A stretch of 64,000 nucleotides of DNA, from positions 2,356,001 through 2,420,000 of the forward strand of contig AP024096.1 in assembly GCA_015099395.1 (NCBI GenBank). Direction: 5' to 3'. Below are positions 37,305-46,383 of this stretch, in pieces (position 1 is the stretch's first letter; every line of letters begins with the position of its first letter). Position numbers and translations under genes: made by a program. The notes beneath the pieces are model-generated. The model did no database searches and was not told the DNA's origin. It saw only the letters and a program-made list of their open reading frames with translations. This DNA comes from Ktedonobacteria bacterium brp13. Its GTDB lineage: Bacteria > Chloroflexota > Ktedonobacteria > Ktedonobacterales > Ktedonobacteraceae.

Positions 37305-39162
37305 AAAATTCACGATAGATGGTACCACGAAAAAAAGTGAGCCGGAGGATGAAAGTTTTCAACTCAGGAAAGTATTCCTCGCGTTCTCTGGCCTGCCACG
37401 TGTCCTTTCAATTGTCTGGTCTGCTGATATGCCTCTCACGCTTGCACTTGCCATTGTGACGATTGTACGTGGGCTGACCCCTGTGATCCAGGTAATAATT
37501 ACTCAGGTACTAATTGATCGTGTCGTGCAGGGGATGCGTCTGCATTCGATTGCACCTATCTGGTTGCCAGTGGGGCTCCAATTAGGCATGAGCCTGGTTG
37601 ATCGCTTCCTGGTAAACAGTAGCACAACCCTGGAACAGTTGTTGCGTGAACGAGTAACGAGTTATATTCAACTGGCGATTTTGAAGAAGGCGGATACACT
37701 CGATCTCGCCTTCTTTGAGGACTCCAAGTTCTATGATACGTTGCGCGAGGCTGCAACCGAGTCAGGGTATAAACCAGTAACCATGATTCGGCAGACGTTT
37801 GAATTAGGTCAGACACTGATTACGCTGATCTCGATGTTGTTTCTATTGATGCAACTGGCGTGGTGGCTGATTCCTATCATGTTTCTGCTGCCGATCCCGT
37901 CGTTTATCGCGGGGAGTCGCTACTGTTGGCGCGAGTTTTATCGTATGCGCCATGAGTCACCTGAGCGACGTCTGATGGCCTACTTCAATCATGTCATGAC
38001 CGTCGATGACTACAATAAGGAGATCAAGCTTTTTTCCCTGGGTGATTTCTTTATTCGCCGCTATAGCAAACTCATGGATACATTTTTCGCGGAATTTGTC
38101 CGTTTCCTCTTCCCACGTAGTATCAGTAATTTTCTCTGGGCGGCGCTGACCATTATCGCCAACTCTGCCATTTACCTGTATGTCGCATTGAGGGCAGTCC
38201 AGGGAACCATTACGCTGGGAGCACTCACGAAATACACTCAGGCTGCTATGCGTGCTGGTCTGAGTATTCAAAGCATTCTCGATGGGATTGCAGACATCTA
38301 TGAGAATACGCTCTATGTCAGCACCCTGTTCGAGTTCCTGGCGTACATGCCGGAGATCACTTCACCGTCGCAGCCTGCTCTGCTCCAGACTGCGACGCAA
38401 CCAGGTGGCCTGGAGATCGAGTTTCGCAATGTCAGTTTTACCTATCCGGGGAAGTCTGAGGTCGCACTGCTCAATGTAAGCTTTACGATCCACTCTGGTG
38501 AGGCCATCGCCCTTGTTGGACGCAATGGAGCGGGCAAGACAACGCTGATCAAGTTGCTGACGCGTCTCTACGATCCTGATGATGGAGAGATCTTGATTGG
38601 AGGACGTAATATTCGTGAGTACGATCTCCATACCTTGCGTGCGCAGATCGGCGTCGTCTTTCAAGACTTTGTCAAGTATCATCTGACGGCCAGCGAAAAT
38701 ATTGGCCTGGGGCGTCTTGCCTCAATCGATGATCTGGAGTCTGTGAAATTGTCGGCAGCCAGGAGTGGAGCGGATACCGTCATTGAGCAACTCAGCGACG
38801 GATATGAGACGATGCTGGGTCTCTGGTTTAAGCAAGGGACGCAGTTGAGTGGAGGCGAATGGCAGAAGATCGCATTGGCGCGTGCTTTTATGCGTGATGC
38901 GCGTATTCTGATCCTCGATGAGCCGACCAGCGCCCTGGACCCGCAATCCGAAGCCGATATCTTTAAAGAGTTTCGTGTCTTGACCGAGGACAAGACAGCG
39001 ATCTTTATCAGCCATCGCTTCAGCACGGTGCGCCTGGCTGATCGTATCCTGGTGCTGGAGCATGGGAACGTTCGTGAATGTGGCTCACATAAAGAACTGA
39101 TGGCCTTAAATGGACGCTATGCCGAACTCTTTAATCTACAAGCCGAAGCGTATCGCTCGTGA
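37297..39162 (+). CDS. ABC exporter, fused membrane and ATPase domains
   Basis: A 621-residue half-transporter. About six membrane helices (residues ~35-330) are followed by an ATPase domain with Walker A VGRNGAGKTT, Q-loop VVFQDF, signature LSGGEWQK (~525), Walker B ILILDEPTSALD and the switch FISHRF. All catalytic residues are intact. Type-I exporters of this design work as dimers and move lipids, peptides or drugs; the substrate is unknown. The start codon overlaps the RpoA stop (ATGTGTAA), so translation is coupled to the alpha-subunit paralogue, an unusual pairing. Confidence 0.88.
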   Translation: MCKKFTIDGTTKKSEPEDESFQLRKVFLAFSGLPRVLSIVWSADMPLTLALAIVTIVRGLTPVIQVIITQVLIDRVVQGMRLHSIAPIWLPVGLQLGMSLVDRFLVNSSTTLEQLLRERVTSYIQLAILKKADTLDLAFFEDSKFYDTLREAATESGYKPVTMIRQTFELGQTLITLISMLFLLMQLAWWLIPIMFLLPIPSFIAGSRYCWREFYRMRHESPERRLMAYFNHVMTVDDYNKEIKLFSLGDFFIRRYSKLMDTFFAEFVRFLFPRSISNFLWAALTIIANSAIYLYVALRAVQGTITLGALTKYTQAAMRAGLSIQSILDGIADIYENTLYVSTLFEFLAYMPEITSPSQPALLQTATQPGGLEIEFRNVSFTYPGKSEVALLNVSFTIHSGEAIALVGRNGAGKTTLIKLLTRLYDPDDGEILIGGRNIREYDLHTLRAQIGVVFQDFVKYHLTASENIGLGRLASIDDLESVKLSAARSGADTVIEQLSDGYETMLGLWFKQGTQLSGGEWQKIALARAFMRDARILILDEPTSALDPQSEADIFKEFRVLTEDKTAIFISHRFSTVRLADRILVLEHGNVRECGSHKELMALNGRYAELFNLQAEAYRS

Positions 39163-39186
39163 ATCTCAATGCAAGCCTGATTCTCG

Positions 39187-39626
39187 TTGAATACATCCTC
39201 TTCTGTGAAAGGATGCCCATCCTTTGGTTCGAATCAGCAAAGAGGCACGTTCTCCTCTATTGAGATACATACTGAAGTAGAACAATCCGTTGACAGGCTC
39301 CTTGGGATGACACGCGCGCATCATGAGACACAGCGTCTCCTGCTCGATTCGTTATGTACAGAATTCGAGATGCTGGGACCTGGGAAGCGAATGGAAAATA
39401 GTGTTGATCTTGATCTTCAAACATTTGTTGATGAAGTACACAAACAGCATCCCAAAACCGCAAAAAAATGACTCCTTCAGTCCTAAAAGCGCTAAGAGAT
39501 GGTTATATTGAGCAAATCGGGCCTCTTCAGCAAAATAAGATCGAAAGAGCGATGTTAGAGCGTAAAATGAGTAATCTCGTAAATCGTGCCTATCACACCA
39601 CAGAAGAAGAGATTGCTGCGGTTTAG
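39187..39626 (+). pseudogene. C-terminal wreck of a restriction-modification enzyme
   Basis: From about 39268 the frame reads EVEQSVDRLLGMTRAHHETQ and MENSVDLDLQTFVDEV up to a stop at 39471. Shifting by one base in a run of seven A (39463-39469) continues as TPSVLKALRDGYIEQIGPLQ and LVNRAYHTTEEEI before a TAG at 39624, beyond which NTAPPHMP still looks like the native end. The pattern recalls the C-terminal region of Eco57I/PglX-type methylase-restriction proteins. A frameshift, a nonsense codon and loss of all upstream parts mark it as dead. Confidence 0.55.
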
Positions 39627-40043
39627 AATACAGCCCCACCACATATGCCTTTGAACAGATCGTAGGCCGATACGCCTATGTTTCAGAAAAGACGTATGCT
39701 GTGTCTGAGCACGCCAAGGGCGAGTTTCAAAATGTAAGCCAAAGACAGTGATACCACCTAGAGAAAAAGAGATGACTGCAATGATCTCTGCCACTTGATC
39801 AAATCGATGAGCCGTTTCTCCCCGTTTCCTACTTCGGAAGTAGAGATCGTCACCATGCGCTGTTAAATCCTCTAGGTATGATTGAACACGAGCGATATCA
39901 TCATCGGTAATACCACCACGTCTCTGAAAGCTGAGTATATACAGGGGGACAGCAGCGCCTAGAGCGGAGGAAAGCAAGGTCAACATTGGCACGTAGGGAT
40001 GAAACTGTTGCTTCAGCTCTTGTAGTTGTTGATTGTCATTCAT
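39555..40043 (-). CDS. Small membrane protein, probably truncated, first of the minus-strand array
   Basis: It starts at MNDNQQLQELKQQFHP after AAAGGAATC. One membrane segment (PMLTLLSSALGAAVPLYILS), a charged middle and a second segment (VAEIIAVISFSLGGITVFGL) follow. The last 40 or so residues overlap, antisense, the dead restriction gene and look random, so the original 3' end has probably been replaced at a junction near 39,650-39,720. Function unknown. Confidence 0.5.
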   Translation of the reverse strand: MNDNQQLQELKQQFHPYVPMLTLLSSALGAAVPLYILSFQRRGGITDDDIARVQSYLEDLTAHGDDLYFRSRKRGETAHRFDQVAEIIAVISFSLGGITVFGLHFETRPWRAQTQHTSFLKHRRIGLRSVQRHMWWGCILNRSNLFFCGVIGTIYEITHFTL

Positions 40044-40062
40044 AAAAAGATTCCTTTTCAAC

Positions 40063-40112
40063 AAAAAGCCAGTTCCTGATAAGCCGTGAAGGCTCAATCG
40101 AGAACTGGCTTC
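40063..40112 (-). terminator. Terminator-like hairpin 20 nt before a start codon
   Basis: AAGCCAGTTC (minus strand) pairs with GAACTGGCTT, enclosing a second small stem AGCC/GGCT, and runs into TTTTT. Only 20 nt separate it from the ATG at 40043, leaving no room for a promoter in between. Confidence 0.7.
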
Positions 40113-40319
40113 TTTGAAGATACGTCAAGTAACGGTGCTAATGGAAAGCAGGAGCCCCATGGACGCAATGGAAATCGAAGAGAAGAATATTCTCTATCAA
40201 GTCCAGCAATGCGCTAAAAAAAGCTTCTTCAAGACTCAAACATTTCATCTCTTCATTCCATTGGAACTCCAATCTGTTACCAAGCAAACGTCGTAAGAAA
40301 AACGGCAAAAAGATCATTG

Positions 40320-40805
40320 TTACCAGGGCCAATCGTTACACACAAATCTCAACCAGAAATCACAAAGCAGCGCAAATTGCTCTTCTGAAAAAAAGGTCTG
40401 AAGATCATACTTGGTAGCACGCAGGTAACAATACCGGCGCCAGAGGTAGACGTGTCTTCCAGCTTCTACCTGACGGGCATCATAGGAGGTCGGATGTTTC
40501 TTCAATGAAACGCACCATGCAGAGAAACTACTTACCTCTTCTAGCACAGAGAGGGCCTGAGACACAGCTACGAGGATGTGAAGAGAGGTGGTTGGCTGCT
40601 CGCGTGTGTTGCTCAGAAAAACAATGACTTCTCTCACTTCTTTCTGTTGAGTAGGTGTACTCTCACGACAAAAGGTTGCGTTATAGGAATCATGATAACT
40701 ACTTACCTGAACCAAGTCAGCGACATCATCTTGCGCCTCGAAGTGCAGGGTTACACCTACGTATTCCAGAAACCGATCAGCATCTGTGGTCTGCTTTTTC
40801 ATCAT
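40320..40805 (-). CDS. Unknown protein
   Basis: About 161 residues from MMKKQTTDADRFLEYVGV; the open frame extends to a TTG at 40922, so the start is uncertain. It has a Trp/Tyr/Arg-rich C-terminal half (VYLWRRYCYLRATKYDLQTF). No family is recognised. It belongs to the uniformly oriented minus-strand array. Confidence 0.45.
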   Translation of the reverse strand: MMKKQTTDADRFLEYVGVTLHFEAQDDVADLVQVSSYHDSYNATFCRESTPTQQKEVREVIVFLSNTREQPTTSLHILVAVSQALSVLEEVSSFSAWCVSLKKHPTSYDARQVEAGRHVYLWRRYCYLRATKYDLQTFFSEEQFALLCDFWLRFVCNDWPW

Positions 40806-41071
40806 GATCGCGCGTAGAAACTGTCCGATTGAGCGATAAGAAGAAAACGCGCGTCCTCCTTTCCGTTTTTTTCGTAATGTTGAGAGAAAAGCGAGAGAGT
40901 ATGTGAACAAGCAAGCAGACAAGCATCAAGGCCCCTCTCTCGGCAGAGAACCTGTTGATGATTGGTGGATATCCCCGATCGAGACTATTTCATCATTGAT
41001 TGCCTGTGGAGATTCCTAAATCGGTGAGGAAACACAGAGGATGAAGAGACACGAAGAGCAGTTACCTGATT

Positions 41072-41139
41072 CGAGCGCTTGCTTTCTCCTTGAGAGGGGA
41101 TCGTCACCTTGGAAATTTCCTCATTGCGACAAGCGCTCG
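41072..41139. repeat. Inverted repeat with 10-bp perfect arms
   Basis: CGAGCGCTTG and CAAGCGCTCG enclose 48 bp in the otherwise empty stretch 40923-41312. No T-run follows; it may be a transcript-end structure. Confidence 0.5.
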
Positions 41140-41312
41140 TGTATAGACAGCGGCTCAACTTCGTGCATTCATCATGGTAGGCGATAAAAGAGAGAGGTCA
41201 CCAAATGCCACAAATCCTACCATCTCATCAGACCAACATACCAGTGTTTGTAGAATATGCTTGCTGTAGTAACCAAATCCACTTCTTTCCGTTGTGTCTG
41301 TGTTAACAACCT

Positions 41313-41834
41313 CTATTTCTCGCAACAGAAGCCTCCTCGTTGCAAGAATGCTATGATGTTCTTCGTCTCGACATGTCCACGAGGAAGGACCTCTTTCGCA
41401 AAAACGCGGTAATAGAAACAATACTGCCCTTGTCCACGAGCAAATGCTCGCATCGACAGGTCTTCCCCAAAGAAATCAGCCAGGATAGCCAGGGCTGAAT
41501 CAAACGCAGGAAGACCGGCAAGATCAAAACCGTACGAAAAGATCGGGACATGTTTCAGCTTCCGTTCGGGAAAGCCTGACGCATAGACGATAATGGAATT
41601 TGGGGCAGAGTTTCTCTGCTGAAATTCGTATGTTTTTGTGGGGAAGGAAAGCGGAATACCTACAAGAATGTTTGTCTGATCCTTTACGCAATCTTGCTGT
41701 ATTTGCCCAATCAAGAGCAGCAAGGCATCTTGAATCACATGAACATCTTGCACATTCAACTTGCCTAATCCCTGTAAATCTTCTATGTGTGCCATCAAAT
41801 GTGCTGCGAGTCGGACCATTGTAATTGATTTCAT
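41313..41834 (-). CDS. Unknown protein
   Basis: 173 residues with a helical N-terminus (HLMAHIEDLQGLGKLNVQDV) and a C-terminal alpha/beta part (GVDLAGL-like FGFDLAGLPAFDSALAILAD is not exact; the visible stretch is FDSALAILADFFGED). No family is recognised. An AAGGAG site lies about 14 nt before the ATG at 41834; a second ATG at 41819 is possible. Confidence 0.5.
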   Translation of the reverse strand: MKSITMVRLAAHLMAHIEDLQGLGKLNVQDVHVIQDALLLLIGQIQQDCVKDQTNILVGIPLSFPTKTYEFQQRNSAPNSIIVYASGFPERKLKHVPIFSYGFDLAGLPAFDSALAILADFFGEDLSMRAFARGQGQYCFYYRVFAKEVLPRGHVETKNIIAFLQRGGFCCEK

Positions 41835-41980
41835 TGATTATCTCTCATCTCCTTATCTTCTTGTTGCTAGCTCAACATGTGCATGCATTGCATCCTAACT
41901 TCTGAGTTTTGGGATCAATAGGTGAGGAAGATAGAGAAGGATAAACACTACCATTTGAAGATAGTACTGTCATCCTTCTC

Positions 41981-42439
41981 CTAAGAAGATCCTGGTATTG
42001 CTTGTACTGGAAACACTTTACCTTCGCTGGTTTTCGGATCGTTCTTCCTATACATTCGATAATATCCAAGAAGTTGATCTCTTGGTCGCGCGTTTTTCAC
42101 CTGAACGAGCCGTTGATATCCCCTGTTTCGAAGCCAATCAACAAGCAGTACATCATTCTTTGTCCCAAACTGGAAGATCCACTGACCACAGAATCGAGTA
42201 AAAACTATCTCGAATCCAACTCTGCGCTGGATCTTCACATCGCCATCTTTCCAACCATTAAGATGGTCAATATAAGCGAGGCGAGAGAGAGAGTACATGA
42301 TCCACCGTTCGTCATCGGTGATCGTTTTTCCATTGAAAAGATCCTGAAACGCTTGCGACGCTGCTGCATAGAGTTTTCCTCCATCAGTGCATTCCCGTCC
42401 TGGACCTTGAGTTGTACATCCACATGAAATGCGCGTCAT
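41981..42439 (-). CDS. Unknown protein with Cys-rich N-terminus
   Basis: 152 residues beginning MTRISCGCTTQGPGRECTDG, where three cysteines could bind metal. The rest is alpha/beta (ERWIMYSLSRLAYIDHLNGW, RFCGQWIFQFGTKNDVLLVD). AAGGAG sits 6 nt before the ATG. A terminator-like hairpin lies 35 nt upstream of the start. Function unknown. Confidence 0.55.
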   Translation of the reverse strand: MTRISCGCTTQGPGRECTDGGKLYAAASQAFQDLFNGKTITDDERWIMYSLSRLAYIDHLNGWKDGDVKIQRRVGFEIVFTRFCGQWIFQFGTKNDVLLVDWLRNRGYQRLVQVKNARPRDQLLGYYRMYRKNDPKTSEGKVFPVQAIPGSS

Positions 42440-42473
42440 GTTCTTCTCCTTCTTGATGAACTGAACACAGCAT

Positions 42474-42510
42474 AAAAAAGAGCTATCACCCCAGGAAGGA
42501 ATAGCTCTTC
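42474..42510 (-). terminator. Terminator-like hairpin between two unknown genes
   Basis: AAGAGCTAT/ATAGCTCTT stem followed by TTTTTT on the minus strand, 65 nt after one stop codon and 35 nt before the next start codon. Confidence 0.75.
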
Positions 42511-42574
42511 TCATTGTTCAAACAGAAAAGGACCTGTGTTCTCCTATCTTCGTGCACATGATCGCACCGCTTCA

Positions 42575-43153
42575 TCAATTGTTTTGATCACGTTGTGCGG
42601 TTCTTGCCTCAAACACACAGGATACTTGAGCCCTTTCCACCAAGTCTTCAGGGAGTGGAAACTCCTGATGAATACGCAAAACGTGCTGATCAAAACATTT
42701 GTAGCTAAAAGGGGCGACGGCTTGCGAACGCAGCGCCTCATGCAACGTCTTCCCGAACCCTCGGGAAAGACGAAGTCCGCGCCGCGCCACAATGCGATCA
42801 CTCGTCGAATCTACGAGCACAGCGAGCAAGGGGACATACTCTCTAGGGGCAACCACAGGAGGAAGGATGTGCGTTTGCACATCCCCAAACACGTGCCAAT
42901 TGTACGGAATATCTCCCCATGACGAAAAACCATGAAAGTGATAGCACAAAAACAAGATATGTTCTTGCACGAAGAGTGCTAACTCTATCCTATTGTTTTG
43001 CACCGCCTCGATACGGCTCTGCGATAGCTGAATTTCAGACAGGACGAGTAAATGGTTTCCATCACAATAACAATAAAAATGCCCCTCTTTCTCCTTATGG
43101 ATGAATGTGGGCCATGGGTCACCTATCTGAAAGGGATCACGATACGTCATCAT
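42575..43153 (-). CDS. Unknown protein
   Basis: 192 residues. The N-terminal half is rich in aromatics and His (KEGHFYCYCDGNHLLVLSEI, ILFLCYHFHGFSSWGDIPYN), the C-terminal half is charged. No family is recognised. AAAGGAATGA precedes two adjacent ATG codons. Confidence 0.5.
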   Translation of the reverse strand: MMTYRDPFQIGDPWPTFIHKEKEGHFYCYCDGNHLLVLSEIQLSQSRIEAVQNNRIELALFVQEHILFLCYHFHGFSSWGDIPYNWHVFGDVQTHILPPVVAPREYVPLLAVLVDSTSDRIVARRGLRLSRGFGKTLHEALRSQAVAPFSYKCFDQHVLRIHQEFPLPEDLVERAQVSCVFEARTAQRDQNN

Positions 43154-43426
43154 TCATTCCTTTTGCAATGCACGAACCAGTAGGCGTTCAAAATGCGGTT
43201 ATAGCAATCATTTTGCCGCAGCATTGGCAAATGAATAACGACCACATCCTGGAAAAAGTAATACGTAGATGGAAGGTGCGGAAGAACATCTGCTCGGGGA
43301 TAGCTTGACATGACAGAGCGTCATCATCCTTTTATGAAGAAGGAAACAAGGCTACAAAGGTTTTCTCTGCAAGTTTGTTTCGTATCATCTCCTAAGAGGC
43401 ACTGTCACACATGGTTTGTGGAACCA

Positions 43427-43621
43427 CTAACGACCGTCTTTGGGCCGAGGGCGATAAATGTTGACACCTACTTTGATGTGTTCATGTCCTGGCGCAGCAA
43501 CATTCCCATCTGTGCTTGCTATCGTGATGGATTTACCGCTTGATGAAAGACCATATTCTTGAGACAAATCAGCTGTGATGATGAGTGTGTTGCCTTCAAC
43601 TCTCATGACAATATTTTTCAT
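43427..43621 (-). CDS. Small conserved-looking protein
   Basis: 64 residues, MKNIVMRVEGNTLIITADLS, then SSSGKSITIASTDGNVAAPG and VGVNIYRP. The SSSGKS...A(S/T)T.GN...VG(L/V)N.Y pattern is shared with small uncharacterised proteins I recall from plasmids and phages. AAAAGGAGC is the ribosome site. Function unknown. Confidence 0.55.
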   Translation of the reverse strand: MKNIVMRVEGNTLIITADLSQEYGLSSSGKSITIASTDGNVAAPGHEHIKVGVNIYRPRPKDGR

Positions 43622-43813
43622 TCTATTGCTCCTTTTGTGACTAACGAGATATTTTACTGTCTATTAATCGCAGAATGCCTCAAAGACTTTTCAAGCAAGA
43701 TCTGGAAAAGTCTTACCCTCATGAAAATGGAAATGGCACCCTTGTCGTTTCTCTCATGAACAATGGTTGGTTTTGACCAGTCATTTCACGCTTTGTGACA
43801 TCACCTATTTTGT

Positions 43814-44476
43814 TCACGCTGTGACATCACCTATGTGCTTTATGGTTTCGACATGCTCTGTTCCACGGATGAGTCCATGGTACAACCAGGTGATTCTGTC
43901 GGATTGCTCTAAAGCTACCTGTTCTATCGCTCTCTCGGAGAACGTTGGGTTTACCTCGACGTCCAAGGTTCCTTTGACAAATGCCTCGGCCGTAAGGGCC
44001 ACTGTATAGATTTTTTTGACGATAATACGGTTCCCTCGTTCACTAACGGGAACTATGGTGGCTTCAGGAGCAATGTCGAGAGAAACAGAGCCTGGATGGG
44101 TATTTTTCTCAACAAACTCGCGATAGGTTTCACTCAACGCGGGAAGAGGAAGCCAATACAGGTGAGGAATATGATTCGCCTTGAGAGCAAACCACGCTCG
44201 GACAGTGCGTAATGCAATGATGTCTATATCCTCACGAGCAATGGTGACAACGACTGCGACATCCTCCCATGCGCTCTGCTCAAAACGAGCAAACCAGTCC
44301 TCCAACAGCTTGAGGACTGCAGGTTGGCTGGCTGTTGTATGCTTTTCATCAATCCAGAGATTATACATCTGTTCATTGATATCCTCTTCTTCAAGATGGA
44401 GTTCTTTGGCAAGCAGCAGTACAGCCTCATACTCCAAAGAATAGCGATCCATATTCATGATGATGACACGTTTCAT
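43814..44476 (-). CDS. Unknown alpha/beta protein
   Basis: 220 residues from MKRVIIMNMDRYSLEYEAVL, behind GAGAGGAGAGA. Visible are an N-terminal helical part (LLAKELHLEEEDINEQMYNL), DVAVVVTIAREDIDIIALRT and a beta-rich C-terminal half (TIVPVSERGNRIIVKKIYTV). The frame is open to 44689, but the upstream part is poor coding sequence. It lies 190 bp after csrA. Function unknown. Confidence 0.55.
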   Translation of the reverse strand: MKRVIIMNMDRYSLEYEAVLLLAKELHLEEEDINEQMYNLWIDEKHTTASQPAVLKLLEDWFARFEQSAWEDVAVVVTIAREDIDIIALRTVRAWFALKANHIPHLYWLPLPALSETYREFVEKNTHPGSVSLDIAPEATIVPVSERGNRIIVKKIYTVALTAEAFVKGTLDVEVNPTFSERAIEQVALEQSDRITWLYHGLIRGTEHVETIKHIGDVTA

Positions 44477-44666
44477 GCATTCTCTCCTCTCTTTGATACC
44501 AACAATTTCTTCAAAATGACTCGATAATTGCTCAAAAGAAAACCTCATCTTCTTGTAAAGGACTCTCCTGGATACGCCATCAAAGGAAGAATAGCGACCA
44601 GGAAAGTCCCGCACGAAAGAAACGAGAGGACTACGATGCTCTGTAAAAAGAGAAGACCGGTCACGA

Positions 44667-44858
44667 TCAGGTAGCAGTTTCCCGCTCATCCTGACGCTGT
44701 TTTTCTCTCATGGAGAGCAGTTCTTCTCGGACAACAGTGACCTCTGGTGGTGCACTAATCCCGATTTTGACACGCGCACCTTCTACAGCAAGCACTGAAA
44801 CCGTAATGATCCCGGCGAGTACCACGCTTTCGCCAACTTTCCGCCGCAAAACAAGCAT
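44667..44858 (-). CDS. csrA: CsrA-family RNA-binding regulator
   Basis: 63 residues starting MLVLRRKVGESVVLAG, with VLAVEGARVKIGISAPPEV and VVREEL: the full five-strand CsrA fold including the RNA-binding strand and the VxxxE end. CsrA dimers bind GGA motifs in mRNA leaders and block or promote translation. Its own leader has AAAGGAAGGAG, two GGA triplets at the ribosome site, and a hairpin just upstream, so self-control is plausible. Presence in this array points to post-transcriptional control of neighbouring genes; targets are unknown. Confidence 0.85.
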   Translation of the reverse strand: MLVLRRKVGESVVLAGIITVSVLAVEGARVKIGISAPPEVTVVREELLSMREKQRQDERETAT

Positions 44859-44882
44859 GGTTCTACTCCTTCCTTTGTTTCT

Positions 44883-44911
44883 CTGTGCCCCTATCAAGAA
44901 TCAAGATGGGC
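44883..44911 (-). promoter_or_regulatory. Hairpin in the csrA leader
   Basis: GTGCCC pairs with GGGCAC, extended by ATC/GAT, about 12 nt upstream of the GGA-rich ribosome site. The T-run is on the wrong side for a terminator acting on csrA, so translational control is more likely. Confidence 0.5.
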
Positions 44912-45042
44912 ACAAAAAATTCCCTTTGCAGAGAAGTCGTGTGACACTATTTTAAAAGATGCGAAGGTTGGCTCATGGGAGTGTACCGTCAGCCACAACA
45001 CATCGCCAGATGCAGGGGTATTCATACACCCCTCTTGAAAAC

Positions 45043-45095
45043 AAAGCACCGATGAACGACGCAAAAGATTCATCCGTGTTGCAACGGTGCTTTTT
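45043..45095. terminator. Strong hairpin, terminator on either strand
   Basis: AAAGCACCG pairs with CGGTGCTTT, enclosing GATGAA/TTCATC, with T-rich tracts on both exits. It lies between csrA and the next minus-strand gene (stop at 45263). A smaller hairpin AGGGGT/ACCCCT lies at 45014-45033. The rest of 44912-45262 is non-coding. Confidence 0.65.
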
Positions 45096-45262
45096 CACTC
45101 CATGCACATAAGAGAGAAGACGTCTCGATAGTTGGGCCTCCTTTCCTGTCAGGTGCAGAACAATACGTAGGCAGAGTGCCTCCTATTGCCAACGCCACCC
45201 TGAGAGCGCGTTCATATACGAGCACTGGTATCGTCTCACTTCCAGTGCTTTCATTGGGCCGA

Positions 45263-45883
45263 TCATTCACCGCGCTGTCCCTCCTCATCCTGCTCAGAAG
45301 AGGGGAAGAAAAGGTGTATGCTGATGCCCATGTCTTGTTGAGCGTCCGGGTCTTGAGCCGCTAAGAACGTCATTTTTTTCGGCGGTTGCGTTGCAGCGGC
45401 AAGGTCAAACACCTTCCGCGTTGCGGCTTCATAGGCAGCTTTGTAGGTTGGATGTCCTAAACCATCCTCTCCATATGTCCCAACATATCGAACGTAGGGA
45501 AAGTAAAAATCCTTTTGTAGGGTGATTTCTTTCACTTCCTGACATGATCGCTCAATGCCTGGAAAGTAGTAGACCGGTCGCTCTGGAGGGAGAAGGATCA
45601 CCACAGTCGGATCAAGAATCTTTCCGTCTGGCATCTCGACCCATCCATGCTCATTGATGACAACCTCATCCTCCAGGTCAACGACATACCAACCCTCAAC
45701 AAAGGTGTGGGAAGCAAACACATCAGGAAAAAATTGAAACAGGTCTAGTATATTGTCGAAACAGGTGTTAGGCTCAGCACCTATGGTATGAGCGACCGAG
45801 AAGGACACATCATAGGCAAGATAGTCTTGCTTCCGTTTCTCCCTCACTGGCTGATTCTGTTCTTGAGAATATGGATTTGTCAC
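45263..45883 (-). CDS. Unknown protein
   Basis: 206 residues starting at a GTG behind GGAAGGAGATCC. A beta-rich body shows VEGWYVVDLEDEVVINEHGW, VEMPDGKILDPTVV, YFPYVRYVGTYGEDG and a polar C-terminus. No family is recognised. A strong hairpin follows the gene. Confidence 0.55.
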   Translation of the reverse strand: MTNPYSQEQNQPVREKRKQDYLAYDVSFSVAHTIGAEPNTCFDNILDLFQFFPDVFASHTFVEGWYVVDLEDEVVINEHGWVEMPDGKILDPTVVILLPPERPVYYFPGIERSCQEVKEITLQKDFYFPYVRYVGTYGEDGLGHPTYKAAYEAATRKVFDLAAATQPPKKMTFLAAQDPDAQQDMGISIHLFFPSSEQDEEGQRGE

Positions 45884-46172
45884 CTTGGATCTCCTTCCAC
45901 AAAAGCCAGCGACAGAAGCTATTCTGTGCTGGCAACATGATCAGAATACTAACGATATTTTTGCGTTCAGACCCCTTCTCACTGTGCTTCCAGCTTTCAG
46001 CCCACGACGATGTGTAAGCGTGAGAAGTAAAACTGACAGGAAAGCAAAGGGGAATATGAAGAAGAAGGTTCTCATGGAGAAGGGAGAATCAACGACATGG
46101 CACAAGCAGGAGACGAGTATCTGTTTGCACGTCGAGCAAGACTCGTTACACTGCCGGTTCAGTTGGCGCCTC

Positions 46173-46263
46173 ATACCAAGTTGCGAACCAATGTCTCATT
46201 CTCACACAATAGAGACGCGTCAAAGTGCTCATCAAAGTTATATGTCGGACCGCAACTTGGTAT
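46173..46263. repeat. 91-bp segment with 13-bp perfect inverted ends
   Basis: ATACCAAGTTGCG at 46173-46185 is exactly inverted at 46251-46263. It lies in a 500-bp stretch (45884-46383) without a gene that I can support and may be a small mobile or regulatory element. Confidence 0.6.
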
Positions 46264-46383
46264 CACATAGTGCTCCGCCGAGCGCAGAATGATGCCTGCA
46301 ACCAGATCGGGCAAACGAAAGAGCAGCCCTAGAAGCAGGACTTCATTCATATTCAAGGAGACACGAGGGAGACAGAAAATGCT

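Noticed and set aside
44883-44911. Hairpin before csrA as an intrinsic terminator
   Set aside because: The T-run is 5' of the stem on the transcribed strand; listed as a leader structure instead.
46171-46356. 61-codon minus-strand frame in the gene-free stretch
   Set aside because: No ribosome site on its strand, and the 13-bp inverted repeat element lies largely within it.
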